From positions 1-55,930 of the forward strand of contig NZ_JABXKP010000101.1 in NCBI RefSeq assembly GCF_017114985.1: a stretch of DNA of 55,930 bases. The letters are read 5' to 3'. This document shows positions 45,146 to 53,863 of the stretch, one piece after another. The DNA is from Nostoc sp. JL33. Lineage in GTDB: Bacteria > Cyanobacteriota > Cyanobacteriia > Cyanobacteriales > Nostocaceae. Position 1 is the stretch's first letter. Each line of letters opens with the position of its first letter. A model generated the notes under the pieces. That model saw only the letters and a list, made by a program, of their open reading frames with translations. It had not been told where the DNA came from and did not search any database. The position numbers and the translations under genes are program-made.

Positions 45146-45931
45146 ATGCCTTACCTAGCAAAGATTTTACTCTATCCAGTTAAGTCACTCGATGGTGTTG
45201 AAGTTGAGAACGCTACAGTTCTTGCCAGTGGCGCACTACAGCATGACCGCGAGTTTGCCATTTTTGACAAACTGAATAAATTTGTCAATGGCAAGCGTCA
45301 TGCTAAAATCCATTTACTAAGGGCGCAATTTGCACTCTTAAATAGAACTATCTCGTTGCAAATCCCAGGCAGCGACTTACAACAAATTTTTCATCTGGAT
45401 GAGCAACGGCAAGCATTAGAAGCAGCTTTGAGTAATTTTTTTGAGTTTGCTGTCACATTGGGACAAAACTCTGTGATCGGTTTTCCTGACGATACACACT
45501 CACTTGGCCCAACGGTAATTAGTACGGCAACCTTGGCAGAAGTAGCTTCTTGGTTTCCCGGTTTAAGTGTAGATGAAATGCGCCGTCGGATGCGTGCCAA
45601 CATTGAGATTGATGGTGTACCAGCATTTTGGGAAGATCAGCTATTTAGTGAACAAGGTGATTTTGTTTCCTTTCGAGTCGGAGATGTGGATTTTTTTGGA
45701 GTTAATCCATGTCAGCGTTGTATAGTCCCAACACGCGATTCTTACTTAGGGAAAGCTTACCCAAACTTTCAAAAAATCTTTGCAACCCAGCGACAAGCAA
45801 CTCTGCCAAATTGGGTTGCTTCATCGCCTTTTAATCACTTTTACAGATTGAGTGTCAATACCCAATTACCCCCATCGTCAGCCGGAAAAATTTTACAACT
45901 TGGCGATGAGGTTGACATGCTTCCCCAATAA
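45146..45931 (+). CDS. MOSC domain protein
   Basis: The start is taken at the ATG for MPYLAKILLYPVKSLDGVEV, where the family's MOSC N-terminal beta barrel begins. The 40 codons before it (from 45026) read through a Nostoc repeat (aatccaaaatcccttcgggt). The C-terminal MOSC part contains VNPCQRCIVPTRDSYLGKAY, where the first Cys is the candidate sulfur-carrying residue, and PTVISTATLAEVASWF. MOSC proteins handle sulfur for the molybdenum cofactor or reduce N-hydroxylated compounds. About 262 residues. Confidence 0.85.
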   Translation: MPYLAKILLYPVKSLDGVEVENATVLASGALQHDREFAIFDKLNKFVNGKRHAKIHLLRAQFALLNRTISLQIPGSDLQQIFHLDEQRQALEAALSNFFEFAVTLGQNSVIGFPDDTHSLGPTVISTATLAEVASWFPGLSVDEMRRRMRANIEIDGVPAFWEDQLFSEQGDFVSFRVGDVDFFGVNPCQRCIVPTRDSYLGKAYPNFQKIFATQRQATLPNWVASSPFNHFYRLSVNTQLPPSSAGKILQLGDEVDMLPQ

Positions 45932-46161
45932 AATTAACATTTCTTTAAAATAAAAAATACTAAGTAAACTTTTTGGAATTTTTTTTATTATTACAGGTTT
46001 ATGAACGGATTCTGCAACAGCTATCACTTGCTTTTAAACTGTCAAGATATAGCTATGAAATAGTAGTTGGGAAAAATTTAATTGTTGACGCTCGGCTAGA
46101 TAATCTGCGCGTGCTATCTACTATACTCCGATGAAAAAGAGGAGGAAGGGGGAAAGGGGAA

Positions 46162-47481
46162 ATGCATTTTAATCAAACTAACCATCATAAAAGAAATATT
46201 TTGGTGGTTGATGATACCCCAGATAATTTACGGCTTTTATCGGCGATGTTGACTGCACAAGGTTTTGAAGTTCGCAAAGCCTTAAACGGTAAAATGGCAC
46301 TGACTGCGTGTCAAATGGTTTTGCCAGATGTGATTTTGCTAGATATCAATATGCCAGATATGGATGGCTATCAAGTTTGTCAACAACTGAAAGCTGATGA
46401 GAAAACTTCTGAAGTCCCAGTAATTTTTATTAGCGCCCTGGATGATGTTGTAGATAAGGTAAAAGCCTTTGACGTTGGTGGTGTAGATTATATTGCAAAA
46501 CCTTTTCATGGGGCAGAGGTTGTGTTGCGAATTGAAAATCAGATTAATTTACGTTTGCTCCAAGTTAAACTGCAAGAAAAAAACTTTTTACTCCAACAGG
46601 CTCTTGATAATTTGAAAGCCGCCCAAGTTCAACAAATTCAAAACGAAAAGATGGTGGCGCTGGGGCAGTTAGTGGCTGGGCTGGCTCATGAGATTAATAA
46701 CCCTATCAGTTTTATTTATGGGAATCTCCAATATGCTGGTCAATATGTGCAAGACCTAGTGAATATGATTGAGGTCTATCAGCAGGAATATCCCAAACCC
46801 ACACCAAAAATTCAGCAAATAGCCAATAATATAGACCTGAATTTTATAGTTAAGGATCTGCAAAACCTGATAGGTGCAATGTATAGAGGTTCTGATCGCA
46901 TTCGGGAAATTGTACTGGCGCTACAACACTTTTCTCGCCATGATGAAGCAGAAATGAAGTCGGTAAATATCCATGAAGACATCGAAAATACTTTGGTGAT
47001 GTTACAACATCGACTCAGGGAAGTAGCCGATCGTCCCGCAATTGTTGTAGTGAAAGATTATGGTAACTTGCCCCTAGTAACTTGTTATCCAAGTGAACTA
47101 AACCAAGTATTTATGCATCTGTTGAATAATGCTATTGATGCAATAGAAGAGCGAGTGGAGAATCAATCTTCTGCTCCCGACTCCCAACTTCCGACTCCCC
47201 AAATTCGGATTCATACAGAGGTGACATTGAATATGGTCAAAATTGCGATCGCTGATAATGGTCTTGGTATAGAAGAGTCGTTGCGATCGCGTTTATTTGA
47301 CCCATTTTTTACGACAAAACCTGTGGGTAAAGGTAGTGGGCTTGGATTATCCATCAGCCATCAGATTATTGTCCAAAAACACCGAGGAAATATTACCTGT
47401 ACCTCATCTGTTGGGCAAGGAGCAGAATTTGCGATCGAAATTCCCATAGAGCAACCTGAGCCTTGTGTTAATTATTCTTGA
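46162..47481 (+). CDS. receiver-histidine kinase hybrid
   Basis: A 439-residue cytoplasmic protein. The N-terminal receiver has phosphoacceptor D61 in VILLDINMPDMDGY and K113 in IAKPF. A coiled coil (about 130-162) leads to HisKA with EKMVALGQLVAGLAHEINNP and H176. The ATPase domain has DNGLGI and GSGLGLSISHQI. A receiver upstream of a kinase in one chain is a typical cyanobacterial output-input layout, in which the receiver controls kinase activity. It has the same kinase core type as the genes at 4357 and 19327. A good ribosome binding site (aaaggggaaATG) precedes it. Confidence 0.92.
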   Translation: MHFNQTNHHKRNILVVDDTPDNLRLLSAMLTAQGFEVRKALNGKMALTACQMVLPDVILLDINMPDMDGYQVCQQLKADEKTSEVPVIFISALDDVVDKVKAFDVGGVDYIAKPFHGAEVVLRIENQINLRLLQVKLQEKNFLLQQALDNLKAAQVQQIQNEKMVALGQLVAGLAHEINNPISFIYGNLQYAGQYVQDLVNMIEVYQQEYPKPTPKIQQIANNIDLNFIVKDLQNLIGAMYRGSDRIREIVLALQHFSRHDEAEMKSVNIHEDIENTLVMLQHRLREVADRPAIVVVKDYGNLPLVTCYPSELNQVFMHLLNNAIDAIEERVENQSSAPDSQLPTPQIRIHTEVTLNMVKIAIADNGLGIEESLRSRLFDPFFTTKPVGKGSGLGLSISHQIIVQKHRGNITCTSSVGQGAEFAIEIPIEQPEPCVNYS

Positions 47482-47619
47482 GTTTGAGGTGAAATCTTTT
47501 ACCAGTATGCTTACCAAAATTGGATATTTTTTTTACTTGGAAGTCCGTTAATCAGGATATCCGGATTTTTTCTTGATTACAGACTACTATTTTTAGTCGC
47601 ATAAACGCATAATAGAAGA

Positions 47620-48828
47620 GTGACTGATTTGTTCGCCCCTTTACAATCTCTCAAACAAGGTGACTGGTTCAAGCTGATCTGCGGAGCCAGCTTCCAGCAT
47701 TTGCCGGCAGTCAGAAGTTTAACGTTAGCCTATACTTTGGCGGGCGCTGACTGCATAGATGTCGCAGCTGATCCAGCAGTGATCGCAGCAGCGCAAGCAG
47801 CGCTACTTGTAGCCAGAACTCTTGCTAGGGAAGCCCAAAAACGAGGCTTTGACTACAAAGGCAACTCACCCTTTTTGATGGTCAGCCTGAACGATGGAGA
47901 AGACCCCCATTTTCGGAAAGCAGAATTTAATCCTACTGAGTGTCCTACAGAGTGCCCTAGACCCTGTGAACGGATTTGTCCGGCACAAGCAATCGTGTTT
48001 AACAGTATAAAAGAAGACTTTTCGGGAGTATTATCACAAAAGTGCTATGGCTGCGGTCGTTGTATACCAGTTTGCCCATATGATATAATTTATACAAGTT
48101 CACATATGTCAACGCCGTCAGCGATCGCGCCATTGGTAATGTCAACGGGAGTAGATGCCGTAGAAATCCATACAAAAGTTGGGCGGTTGGCAGAATTTCA
48201 GCAATTATGGCAAGCAATTTCACCGTGGGCGGATCAACTAAAGTTACTAGCCATCAGTTGTCCCGATGGCGAGGGGATGATTGACTACCTAAGAGCAGTA
48301 TATGAACTGATTGCCCCACTCAACAGTGCTTTAATTTGGCAAACCGACGGTCGTCCGATGAGTGGTGATATTGGCGATGGCACCACAATAGCCGCGGTGA
48401 AATTAGGGCAAAAAGTTTTGGCAGCTAAGTTACCAGGATATGTGCAGTTAGCAGGCGGCACAAATAGCTATACCGTTGCTAAGTTAAAGGCAATGGGGCT
48501 ACTCAACGATTTTAGATTGCCGATTTTAGATTTTAGATTAGAATCCGCCAATCCACAATCTAAAATCCGTCTTGAAAAGTTTGTTACGGAGGGAAACCCT
48601 GCTGACAACTTTTCGCAAAATTCAAAATCCAAAATTGCTGGGGTCGCCTACGGTAGCTACGCTCGTGTACTGCTGTCACCAATTCTCGAACAGTTAGAGA
48701 ATAAGGAGGTAAATAACACCAATGTGCAAACGAATCTTCGCCTCGAAGAAAATGACGTATTACTTTGGCAAGCTGTAGAACTTGCCCATTCTCTCGTTTC
48801 CCAGATCAAGTCACAGCAGGAGCGTTAA
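47620..48828 (+). CDS. ldpA: circadian-related iron-sulfur protein LdpA
   Basis: Light-dependent period protein A carries redox information to the circadian clock. GTG start. The sequence LKQGDWFKLICGASFQHLPA opens the family pattern. Two ferredoxin-type clusters are visible: CPTECPRPCERICP (about 107-121) and CYGCGRCIPVCPYD (about 142-155). Residues of about 297-342 (DFRLPILDFRLES to SKSKIAG) are encoded by DNA of the Nostoc repeat type gattttagattttagatt. This in-frame insertion explains the length of 402 residues; as I recall, the Synechococcus protein has about 350. The gene overlaps the next at TAATTG. Confidence 0.9.
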   Translation: MTDLFAPLQSLKQGDWFKLICGASFQHLPAVRSLTLAYTLAGADCIDVAADPAVIAAAQAALLVARTLAREAQKRGFDYKGNSPFLMVSLNDGEDPHFRKAEFNPTECPTECPRPCERICPAQAIVFNSIKEDFSGVLSQKCYGCGRCIPVCPYDIIYTSSHMSTPSAIAPLVMSTGVDAVEIHTKVGRLAEFQQLWQAISPWADQLKLLAISCPDGEGMIDYLRAVYELIAPLNSALIWQTDGRPMSGDIGDGTTIAAVKLGQKVLAAKLPGYVQLAGGTNSYTVAKLKAMGLLNDFRLPILDFRLESANPQSKIRLEKFVTEGNPADNFSQNSKSKIAGVAYGSYARVLLSPILEQLENKEVNNTNVQTNLRLEENDVLLWQAVELAHSLVSQIKSQQER

Positions 48829-48912
48829 TTGCTCGTTTCGGGAAATTACCCAGAGCAGTTTCTCCTGCACGCAAATGTCCTCGCTATCTCTAAAAACGTC
48901 ACCATAGAAAGC

Positions 48913-50655
48913 ATGACGATTACAGACGATCTCCAAAAATTATTAGACATTTTGCCCCAAGACCTGCAACAAGTACTAGAGAGTCATCCCAAACGAGATA
49001 GTTTAGTAGAAGTGGTCTTGGATTTGGGCCGTCGCCCAGAGGCTCGGTTTCCTAATCAAGCTGAGTATCTGAGCGAAGTACCCGTTACTCAAGAACAGAT
49101 AGATGATTGTATTCAACGAGTTGGAATCTTTGGCGGAGATAATCGAGCAGGAATTGAGCAAACTTTGCATCGGATCAGCGCCATCCGCAACCGCACGGGT
49201 AAGATTATTGGCTTGACCTGTCGCGTTGGTCGAGCGGTATTCGGAACCATTGGCATGATCCGCGATTTGGTAGAAACTGGTAAATCGATTCTCATGCTGG
49301 GGCGTCCAGGCGTGGGCAAAACTACTGCCTTACGGGAAATTGCCCGTGTTTTAGCGGATGATCTGCATAAGCGAGTAGTAATTATTGACACCTCCAACGA
49401 AATCGCTGGGGATGGTGATGTTGCCCACCCCGCCATTGGTCGCGCTCGGCGGATGCAAGTGGCTCATCCAGATCAACAGCATCAGGTGATGATTGAGGCA
49501 GTGGAAAACCACATGCCAGAAGTTATTGTCATTGATGAAATTGGCACAGAACTGGAAGCTTTAGCGGCTCGTACCATTGCGGAACGGGGCGTACAGTTGG
49601 TAGGTACTGCCCACGGCAATCAGATCGAAAATCTGATTAAAAACCCCACCCTGGCTGATTTAGTTGGGGGTATCCAAGCTGTGACGCTGGGAGACGATGA
49701 AGCCAGACGGCGAGGTTCTCAAAAGACTGTTTTGGAGCGTAAAGCCCCTCCTACCTTTGAAATTGCTGTGGAAATGTTGGAACGCCAACGCTGGACAGTA
49801 CACGAAAGTGTTGCTGACACAGTAGATAATCTGCTGCGCGGGCGTCAGCCTACCCCACAAACGAGAACCGTTGATGACCACGGCAAAGTCGCGGTTACAA
49901 GGCAGTTAGCTGTTGTCAACGGTCGCGGTGGACAGCTAGCGACAGTGGAGGAATCTTTCCCACCCCCGCGACAGTCTAATGGCTCTAATGGGTGGCGTTC
50001 ATCTGGACAAATGGTAGCACTGCCGCAATTGCCTGTAGAGCGGGTGACTGGACGGACTGAGTTTGACCGTTTGCTGGATGAATCCTTCAATTATTCTGAA
50101 AGCATTGATTTGGATGCTGCTACAAGAGTGCCAGGGCCGAATGGTGAAGATTTGCCACTGCACGTTTACCCCTATGGCGTTAGTCGCCATCAACTAGAAC
50201 AGGTAATTAGCGTGCTAACTTTGCCCGTGGTATTGACAAAAGATATAGATAGTGCTGATGCAATTTTAGCACTGCGATCGCACGTCAAAAACCACGCCAA
50301 ATTACGCCAAATGGCCAAAGCCCGTCATGTACCCATCCACGTAATTAAGTCCAGCACCATTCCCCAAATTACCCGTGGCTTGCGACGCTTACTGAACATT
50401 GATGACCCAGAGATGGCCGATGACCTAGAATTGCAACTGTTTTTGCACAATGGTAGCGATGATGAAATGGATGCTCTTGAAGAAGCCAGACTTGCTGTTG
50501 AGCAAATTGTGATTCCTAAAGGACAGCCAGTCGAATTATTGCCGCGTTCTTCCCAAGTTCGCAAAATGCAACATGAGTTGGTAGAACATTATCGCCTCAA
50601 GTCGCATAGTTTTGGCGAAGAACCAAATCGCCGCTTACGGATTTATCCGGCGTAA
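48913..50655 (+). CDS. R3H domain AAA ATPase (Ycf45-like)
   Basis: I prefer the ATG at 48913 (MTITDDLQKLLDILPQDLQQ). An in-frame TTG at 48829 directly after ldpA is possible but gives a less typical N-terminus. Walker A is MLGRPGVGKTTALREIARVL and Walker B EVIVIDEIGTE; the sensor region holds RGVQLVGTAHGN. The C-terminal R3H motif lies in RKMQHELVEHYRLKSHSFGE. The family is the chloroplast Ycf45 / R3H single-strand nucleic-acid-binding ATPase. Its exact role is unknown. Close linkage to ldpA suggests co-transcription. Confidence 0.88.
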   Translation: MTITDDLQKLLDILPQDLQQVLESHPKRDSLVEVVLDLGRRPEARFPNQAEYLSEVPVTQEQIDDCIQRVGIFGGDNRAGIEQTLHRISAIRNRTGKIIGLTCRVGRAVFGTIGMIRDLVETGKSILMLGRPGVGKTTALREIARVLADDLHKRVVIIDTSNEIAGDGDVAHPAIGRARRMQVAHPDQQHQVMIEAVENHMPEVIVIDEIGTELEALAARTIAERGVQLVGTAHGNQIENLIKNPTLADLVGGIQAVTLGDDEARRRGSQKTVLERKAPPTFEIAVEMLERQRWTVHESVADTVDNLLRGRQPTPQTRTVDDHGKVAVTRQLAVVNGRGGQLATVEESFPPPRQSNGSNGWRSSGQMVALPQLPVERVTGRTEFDRLLDESFNYSESIDLDAATRVPGPNGEDLPLHVYPYGVSRHQLEQVISVLTLPVVLTKDIDSADAILALRSHVKNHAKLRQMAKARHVPIHVIKSSTIPQITRGLRRLLNIDDPEMADDLELQLFLHNGSDDEMDALEEARLAVEQIVIPKGQPVELLPRSSQVRKMQHELVEHYRLKSHSFGEEPNRRLRIYPA

Positions 50656-50708
50656 CCTCACCTTAGCCCCTCTTCGCATTGCGGAGAGGGGATGTCACTA
50701 GGAGACAC

Positions 50709-51320
50709 TTGATATCCTATAGAGAGTTTTCTTTAAGAAAAGTAAAGCAAGACTTTAATCTCACCTTAGTAGAAGGTGGGCGATTTTTACCTCCTATAGA
50801 ACCAATCTCACCTAGTCCTCTGCTGGCTGAATTTTTAGCACAAAGTATCCAGTTAGCAATTGCAATGGGTTCTGAGAAAGCTAGATCAGAATTGATTATC
50901 AGCCCAATATTATTTGAAGTCCGAAAAATTCTTAACAGACAAATCAGTTTCTTTTCTGGAGAAGAATTTAATGTTGAGCCAGAAGTGGGACTGGCGGGAT
51001 TTTGCGACTTTCTGATTAGCATTTCGCCAGAACAGTTATTTATTGAAGCCCCAGCAGTGGTGATTGTGGAAGCCAAAAAGGAAAATCTTAAAGGTGGTTT
51101 GGGGCAGTGTATCGCAGAAATGATCGCCGCCCAAAGGTTTAATGCCAAATACGAAAAACCTATTGCTACTATCTACGGTTGTGTTACTAGTGGCAACCTG
51201 TGGACGTTCCTAAAATTAGAGGATAGCACTGTTACTATTGATTTAACTGAGAACTTAATTCCTCCCGTAGAACAAATTTTAGGTATTTTGGTGTGGATGA
51301 TTCAGTCACAATTAACTTAA
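50709..51320 (+). CDS. PD-(D/E)XK-like hypothetical protein
   Basis: I prefer the TTG at 50709 (LISYREFSLRKV) because AGGAGA lies four bases upstream; a TTG at 50679 opens the frame earlier but inside a Nostoc repeat. About 203 residues. The core reads EVGLAGFCDFLISI then VVIVEAKKENLKGGLGQCIA, i.e. D followed by E-x-K and a Q-rich helix, as in the nuclease fold of type I restriction N-termini and related proteins. Such stand-alone copies occur in many cyanobacteria. Nuclease activity is inferred from the motif only. Confidence 0.65.
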   Translation: MISYREFSLRKVKQDFNLTLVEGGRFLPPIEPISPSPLLAEFLAQSIQLAIAMGSEKARSELIISPILFEVRKILNRQISFFSGEEFNVEPEVGLAGFCDFLISISPEQLFIEAPAVVIVEAKKENLKGGLGQCIAEMIAAQRFNAKYEKPIATIYGCVTSGNLWTFLKLEDSTVTIDLTENLIPPVEQILGILVWMIQSQLT

Positions 51321-51403
51321 GTTTAGGTTTCGCTGAGAGCGGCTGTCACAGCTATCCATACCAGACTTGTCCTAACCAGGATGTCCTCTGCTGTAACTAC
51401 AAA

Positions 51404-51778
51404 TTATCTCATCGGCAATCTACGGGTACGTACAGTAGCATCTTCTATAGTTACAGCACCACCTTCCCTAAGTATTTGTTCTACTTGAGGAATTGTGTTC
51501 ATGAGCCTTTTAATAATGATGTCTGGGTCAGTTAATGATAATCTCAAGGTGACTAAGCTTGGTTGATTGTAGCCTCCCAAGGCTAGCAGCATAGAAAAGT
51601 CTAAATCTTGAGTTACAACAACTCTATTTTCCTGGCGGGCAAATTCTAAGATTTCCAAATCGGATGTAGTTGCAGGCAAAACATCAGAGACTCGAATAAT
51701 ATCCCATCCTTCCCCTTGCAACGCAGCTACAGTCTGAGGTGAAATGTTCATGTCTGCTAGTAGCCTGATATCAGTCAC
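51404..51778 (-). CDS. DUF5615 PIN-like toxin
   Basis: A 124-residue protein of the DUF5615 / PIN-like group: MTDIRLLADMNISPQTVAAL, then VSDVLPATTSDLEIL, then VVVTQDLDFSMLLALGG. The acids D9, the D in TSDLEI and the D pair in QDLDF fit the PIN active site. PIN toxins are RNases. It follows the DUF433 gene by 9 bases on the same strand, the usual order antitoxin-toxin. Confidence 0.88.
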   Translation of the reverse strand: MTDIRLLADMNISPQTVAALQGEGWDIIRVSDVLPATTSDLEILEFARQENRVVVTQDLDFSMLLALGGYNQPSLVTLRLSLTDPDIIIKRLMNTIPQVEQILREGGAVTIEDATVRTRRLPMR

Positions 51779-51787
51779 AGGTGTTCC

Positions 51788-52018
51788 TCAAGCAGTTGGG
51801 ACTATCTGAATTTGATCGGAAACAACCCAAGCGGCGTATTTGAGTGCCTGTTGAATATCTTCAGCTTCCAGTTCTGGATAGGCTTGTAATACCTCTGCCA
51901 CAGACTTACTATTCGCTAGCATCTTGAGGATGACACTAACAGTGATTCGCATACCCCGAATTGTTGGTTGCCCCAAGCAAATATTAGGATTTAGGGTGAT
52001 GCGATCAAGTTTTTCCAT
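51788..52018 (-). CDS. DUF433 antitoxin
   Basis: A 76-residue protein with the DUF433 pattern RITLNPNICLGQPTIRGMRI, then VSVILKMLANSKSVAEVLQA followed by YPELEAEDIQQALKYAAW. It is the antitoxin partner of DUF5615 toxins and a winged-helix-like repressor. Its start lies 40 bases from an ABC transporter remnant of the opposite strand, so the pair may have entered by replacing part of that gene. Confidence 0.9.
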   Translation of the reverse strand: MEKLDRITLNPNICLGQPTIRGMRITVSVILKMLANSKSVAEVLQAYPELEAEDIQQALKYAAWVVSDQIQIVPTA

Positions 52019-52058
52019 GTTTCTCTGCGTGCAGATGCCTTACAGTTCAATTATAGTG

Positions 52059-52247
52059 CGTACACGCGCTAATTTATCTAGTTTAACCGTTGTAGTCAGC
52101 CATCGCCTCGCTTTGACAAAACTAGCAGACCGAGTAGTAGTACTAGAACACGGTCAAATTATCGAGGTAGGCACTCATGACGAACTTATAGCATTAGGCG
52201 GACAGTATCATTTAATGTTTACTCGTCAAGGTAGTAGTTACAACTGA
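52059..52247 (+). pseudogene. C-terminal remnant of an ABC exporter ATPase
   Basis: The frame reads LTVVVSHRLALTKLADRVVV, then LEHGQIIEVGTHDELIALGG and QYHLMFTRQGSSYN. This is the H-loop and the tail of an ABC exporter (MsbA-like). The Walker A, signature and Walker B parts are missing. The open frame continues upstream only as the antisense of the DUF433 gene. The parent gene was lost, possibly when the toxin-antitoxin pair was inserted. Confidence 0.8.
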
Positions 52248-52313
52248 GTCGAGAATGGGGAGCGAGCAGAAAATTACAAACAAGCTTTTACTATCTAATA
52301 TAAAAGTTTGCCC

Positions 52314-52359
52314 ATATCTAAGCAAAGCCTGCTTGCAAAAGCAGGCTTTGCTTAGATAT
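52314..52359. terminator. 21-bp perfect hairpin between converging genes
   Basis: atatctaagcaaagcctgct plus t pairs exactly with 52339-52359 around the loop gcaa. A T-rich stretch (attttacac) follows on the plus strand. It is placed between the ABC remnant and the bciB stop and can terminate both directions. Confidence 0.7.
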
Positions 52360-52380
52360 ATTTTACACAAACGGTAAACA

Positions 52381-53580
52381 TTATTCTGGTAATTTATATT
52401 GCTCAACAATCCGCTTGGCAAACTCTGGAACATGCGCTTCTAACTTCTCTGGATGATTTCGCTTTACATACAAATAATTCCGAGTAAAGTGAGAATCAAT
52501 GGAAAACCGCGCATATTCTAAACCCTTGGGGCCGATTTTTTCGATCACCACACCCATGAGTTTTGCTGCCCACATCGGGAGGGTAACGCCTTTATCGTAA
52601 GCGGGAATACTTTGCTGTACAGCTTCCTTCCGGTTGCCTTTAGACATTACTGGTTGGGTGTCTAACTGGTCTTTCACCAAATCCAGCATTTCCTTGCCTG
52701 TGTCATTTCTAACTACAATCCATTGCCAGCCGAAGGGTGCGCCCATGTAGCCAACGACTAAATCGGCTAGGGAGTTGACGTAATCAAAGCAACTCATACA
52801 GGATGGGGCAAAGACATCTTTAAGTTGGTTGGTCTTCAAGCCAAAGAAAGGTACTGTTTCAGATGAGCCATCCTCATGTTTGAAGTGAACCCGGAAGTCT
52901 TGCATGAATTCGTAATGCACAACTGTATCAGGCGATCGGCTGGTGGTTTCTAAGAATTTTTGCAGTCCGGCGCGGTTAACATTATCTACGCAGGGCGTAC
53001 CCAAAACATACAGCTTTTCTAAGCCAAGTTGTTTTTCTACGGCTCGTAATGCCTGGATTTGGCAACCAACACCAATTACCAACAGCCGTTTCATCCCCGA
53101 TTTTTCTATCTGTTCCAACACGGAAAGGTTCGGGGAAAGAGTTGGTTTATTTACCCGCGCTGCTAGTATTTCTTCTGGGGTACGGGCGATGATAGGCATG
53201 GGTTGAAAGCGGTCTTCTTTGGTATTTTGCACACAGACGACACCTTCAACTATGCCGCAATTGAGCATTTCAATAGCAATGCTGCTAACAATACCCGTCC
53301 ATTGTGCGCCTTCGATTGGCTGCTGTTTCCGCGCCGCTATCATGTCTTGGTGAACACCAAAGTAGAGTTCATCGGGGTTGTCAAGATGGCGCGATCGCGC
53401 GTGTGTTTCTTCTTCAAGTTCGCCTATCTGCTGATTAATAAAAGCGCAGGCTTCCTTGACATAGTGAATATAGTATGTATCGCATAGTCCGCACTCACTA
53501 CAGAGTTCTTTCGCAGGGCGGCGGCTGGTAGGTTTGATAGCTCTGGCTTTTTTGTGCTTGCTAGAATCAACTGAGGTCAT
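52381..53580 (-). CDS. bciB: 3,8-divinyl chlorophyllide a reductase, ferredoxin type
   Basis: Reduces the 8-vinyl group in chlorophyll synthesis, using ferredoxin. The start is taken at MTSVDSSKHKKARAIKPTSR (53580); the 22 extra codons up to 53646 overlap the opposite gene. The protein belongs to the F420 hydrogenase beta-subunit-like family. Cysteines for Fe-S clusters occur in ELCSECGLCDTYY, in IGVGCQIQALR, in GTPCVDN and in APSCMSCFDYVN. About 399 residues, matching the cyanobacterial F-DVR (slr1923-like). Related reductases act on 7-hydroxymethyl chlorophyll, which is the alternative. Confidence 0.9.
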   Translation of the reverse strand: MTSVDSSKHKKARAIKPTSRRPAKELCSECGLCDTYYIHYVKEACAFINQQIGELEEETHARSRHLDNPDELYFGVHQDMIAARKQQPIEGAQWTGIVSSIAIEMLNCGIVEGVVCVQNTKEDRFQPMPIIARTPEEILAARVNKPTLSPNLSVLEQIEKSGMKRLLVIGVGCQIQALRAVEKQLGLEKLYVLGTPCVDNVNRAGLQKFLETTSRSPDTVVHYEFMQDFRVHFKHEDGSSETVPFFGLKTNQLKDVFAPSCMSCFDYVNSLADLVVGYMGAPFGWQWIVVRNDTGKEMLDLVKDQLDTQPVMSKGNRKEAVQQSIPAYDKGVTLPMWAAKLMGVVIEKIGPKGLEYARFSIDSHFTRNYLYVKRNHPEKLEAHVPEFAKRIVEQYKLPE

Positions 53581-53635
53581 ATAAATTTTTTGTTTTATTT
53601 CAGGAATCGCTTTTATTACAATACCTTCACTGGCT

Positions 53636-53821
53636 ATGAACTTCACGATAGAAATTGAACAAGAAGAGGATGGACGCTTTTTAGCTGAAGTGATTGGTTT
53701 TTCTGGTGTACTGGCTTATGGACAGACACGAGAAGAAGCAGTTGCTAGAGTTCAAGCATTAGCTCTGCGTGTATTAGCAGATAAGCTCGAACATGGGGAA
53801 GTAATGCACACCAGCACCTAG
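53636..53821 (+). CDS. HicB-like protein without HicA
   Basis: A 61-residue HicB-like fold: MNFTIEIEQEEDGRFLAEVI, then GFSGVLAYGQTREEAVARVQ with a LALRVLADKLEHGE tail. No HTH or RHH domain follows and no HicA gene is adjacent; the next gene is the Abi-type gene on the opposite strand. Solitary short HicB homologues are common in cyanobacteria and may not be part of a toxin-antitoxin pair. Confidence 0.8.
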   Translation: MNFTIEIEQEEDGRFLAEVIGFSGVLAYGQTREEAVARVQALALRVLADKLEHGEVMHTST

Positions 53822-53863
53822 CGCCAGTGCAGCCCAAAAATTTGATTGATGTTTTTAAGCAAA

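Noticed and set aside
48829..48912. TTG-started N-terminal extension of the R3H ATPase
   Set aside because: The 28 residues do not resemble the family's start, and an ATG at 48913 gives the usual beginning.
51924..52058. 5' part of the ABC frame as real coding sequence
   Set aside because: It is the antisense of the DUF433 gene and has no ABC similarity; only the part after 52059 matches.
53636..53821. HicAB toxin-antitoxin pair
   Set aside because: Only the HicB-like half is present; no HicA frame exists on either side.
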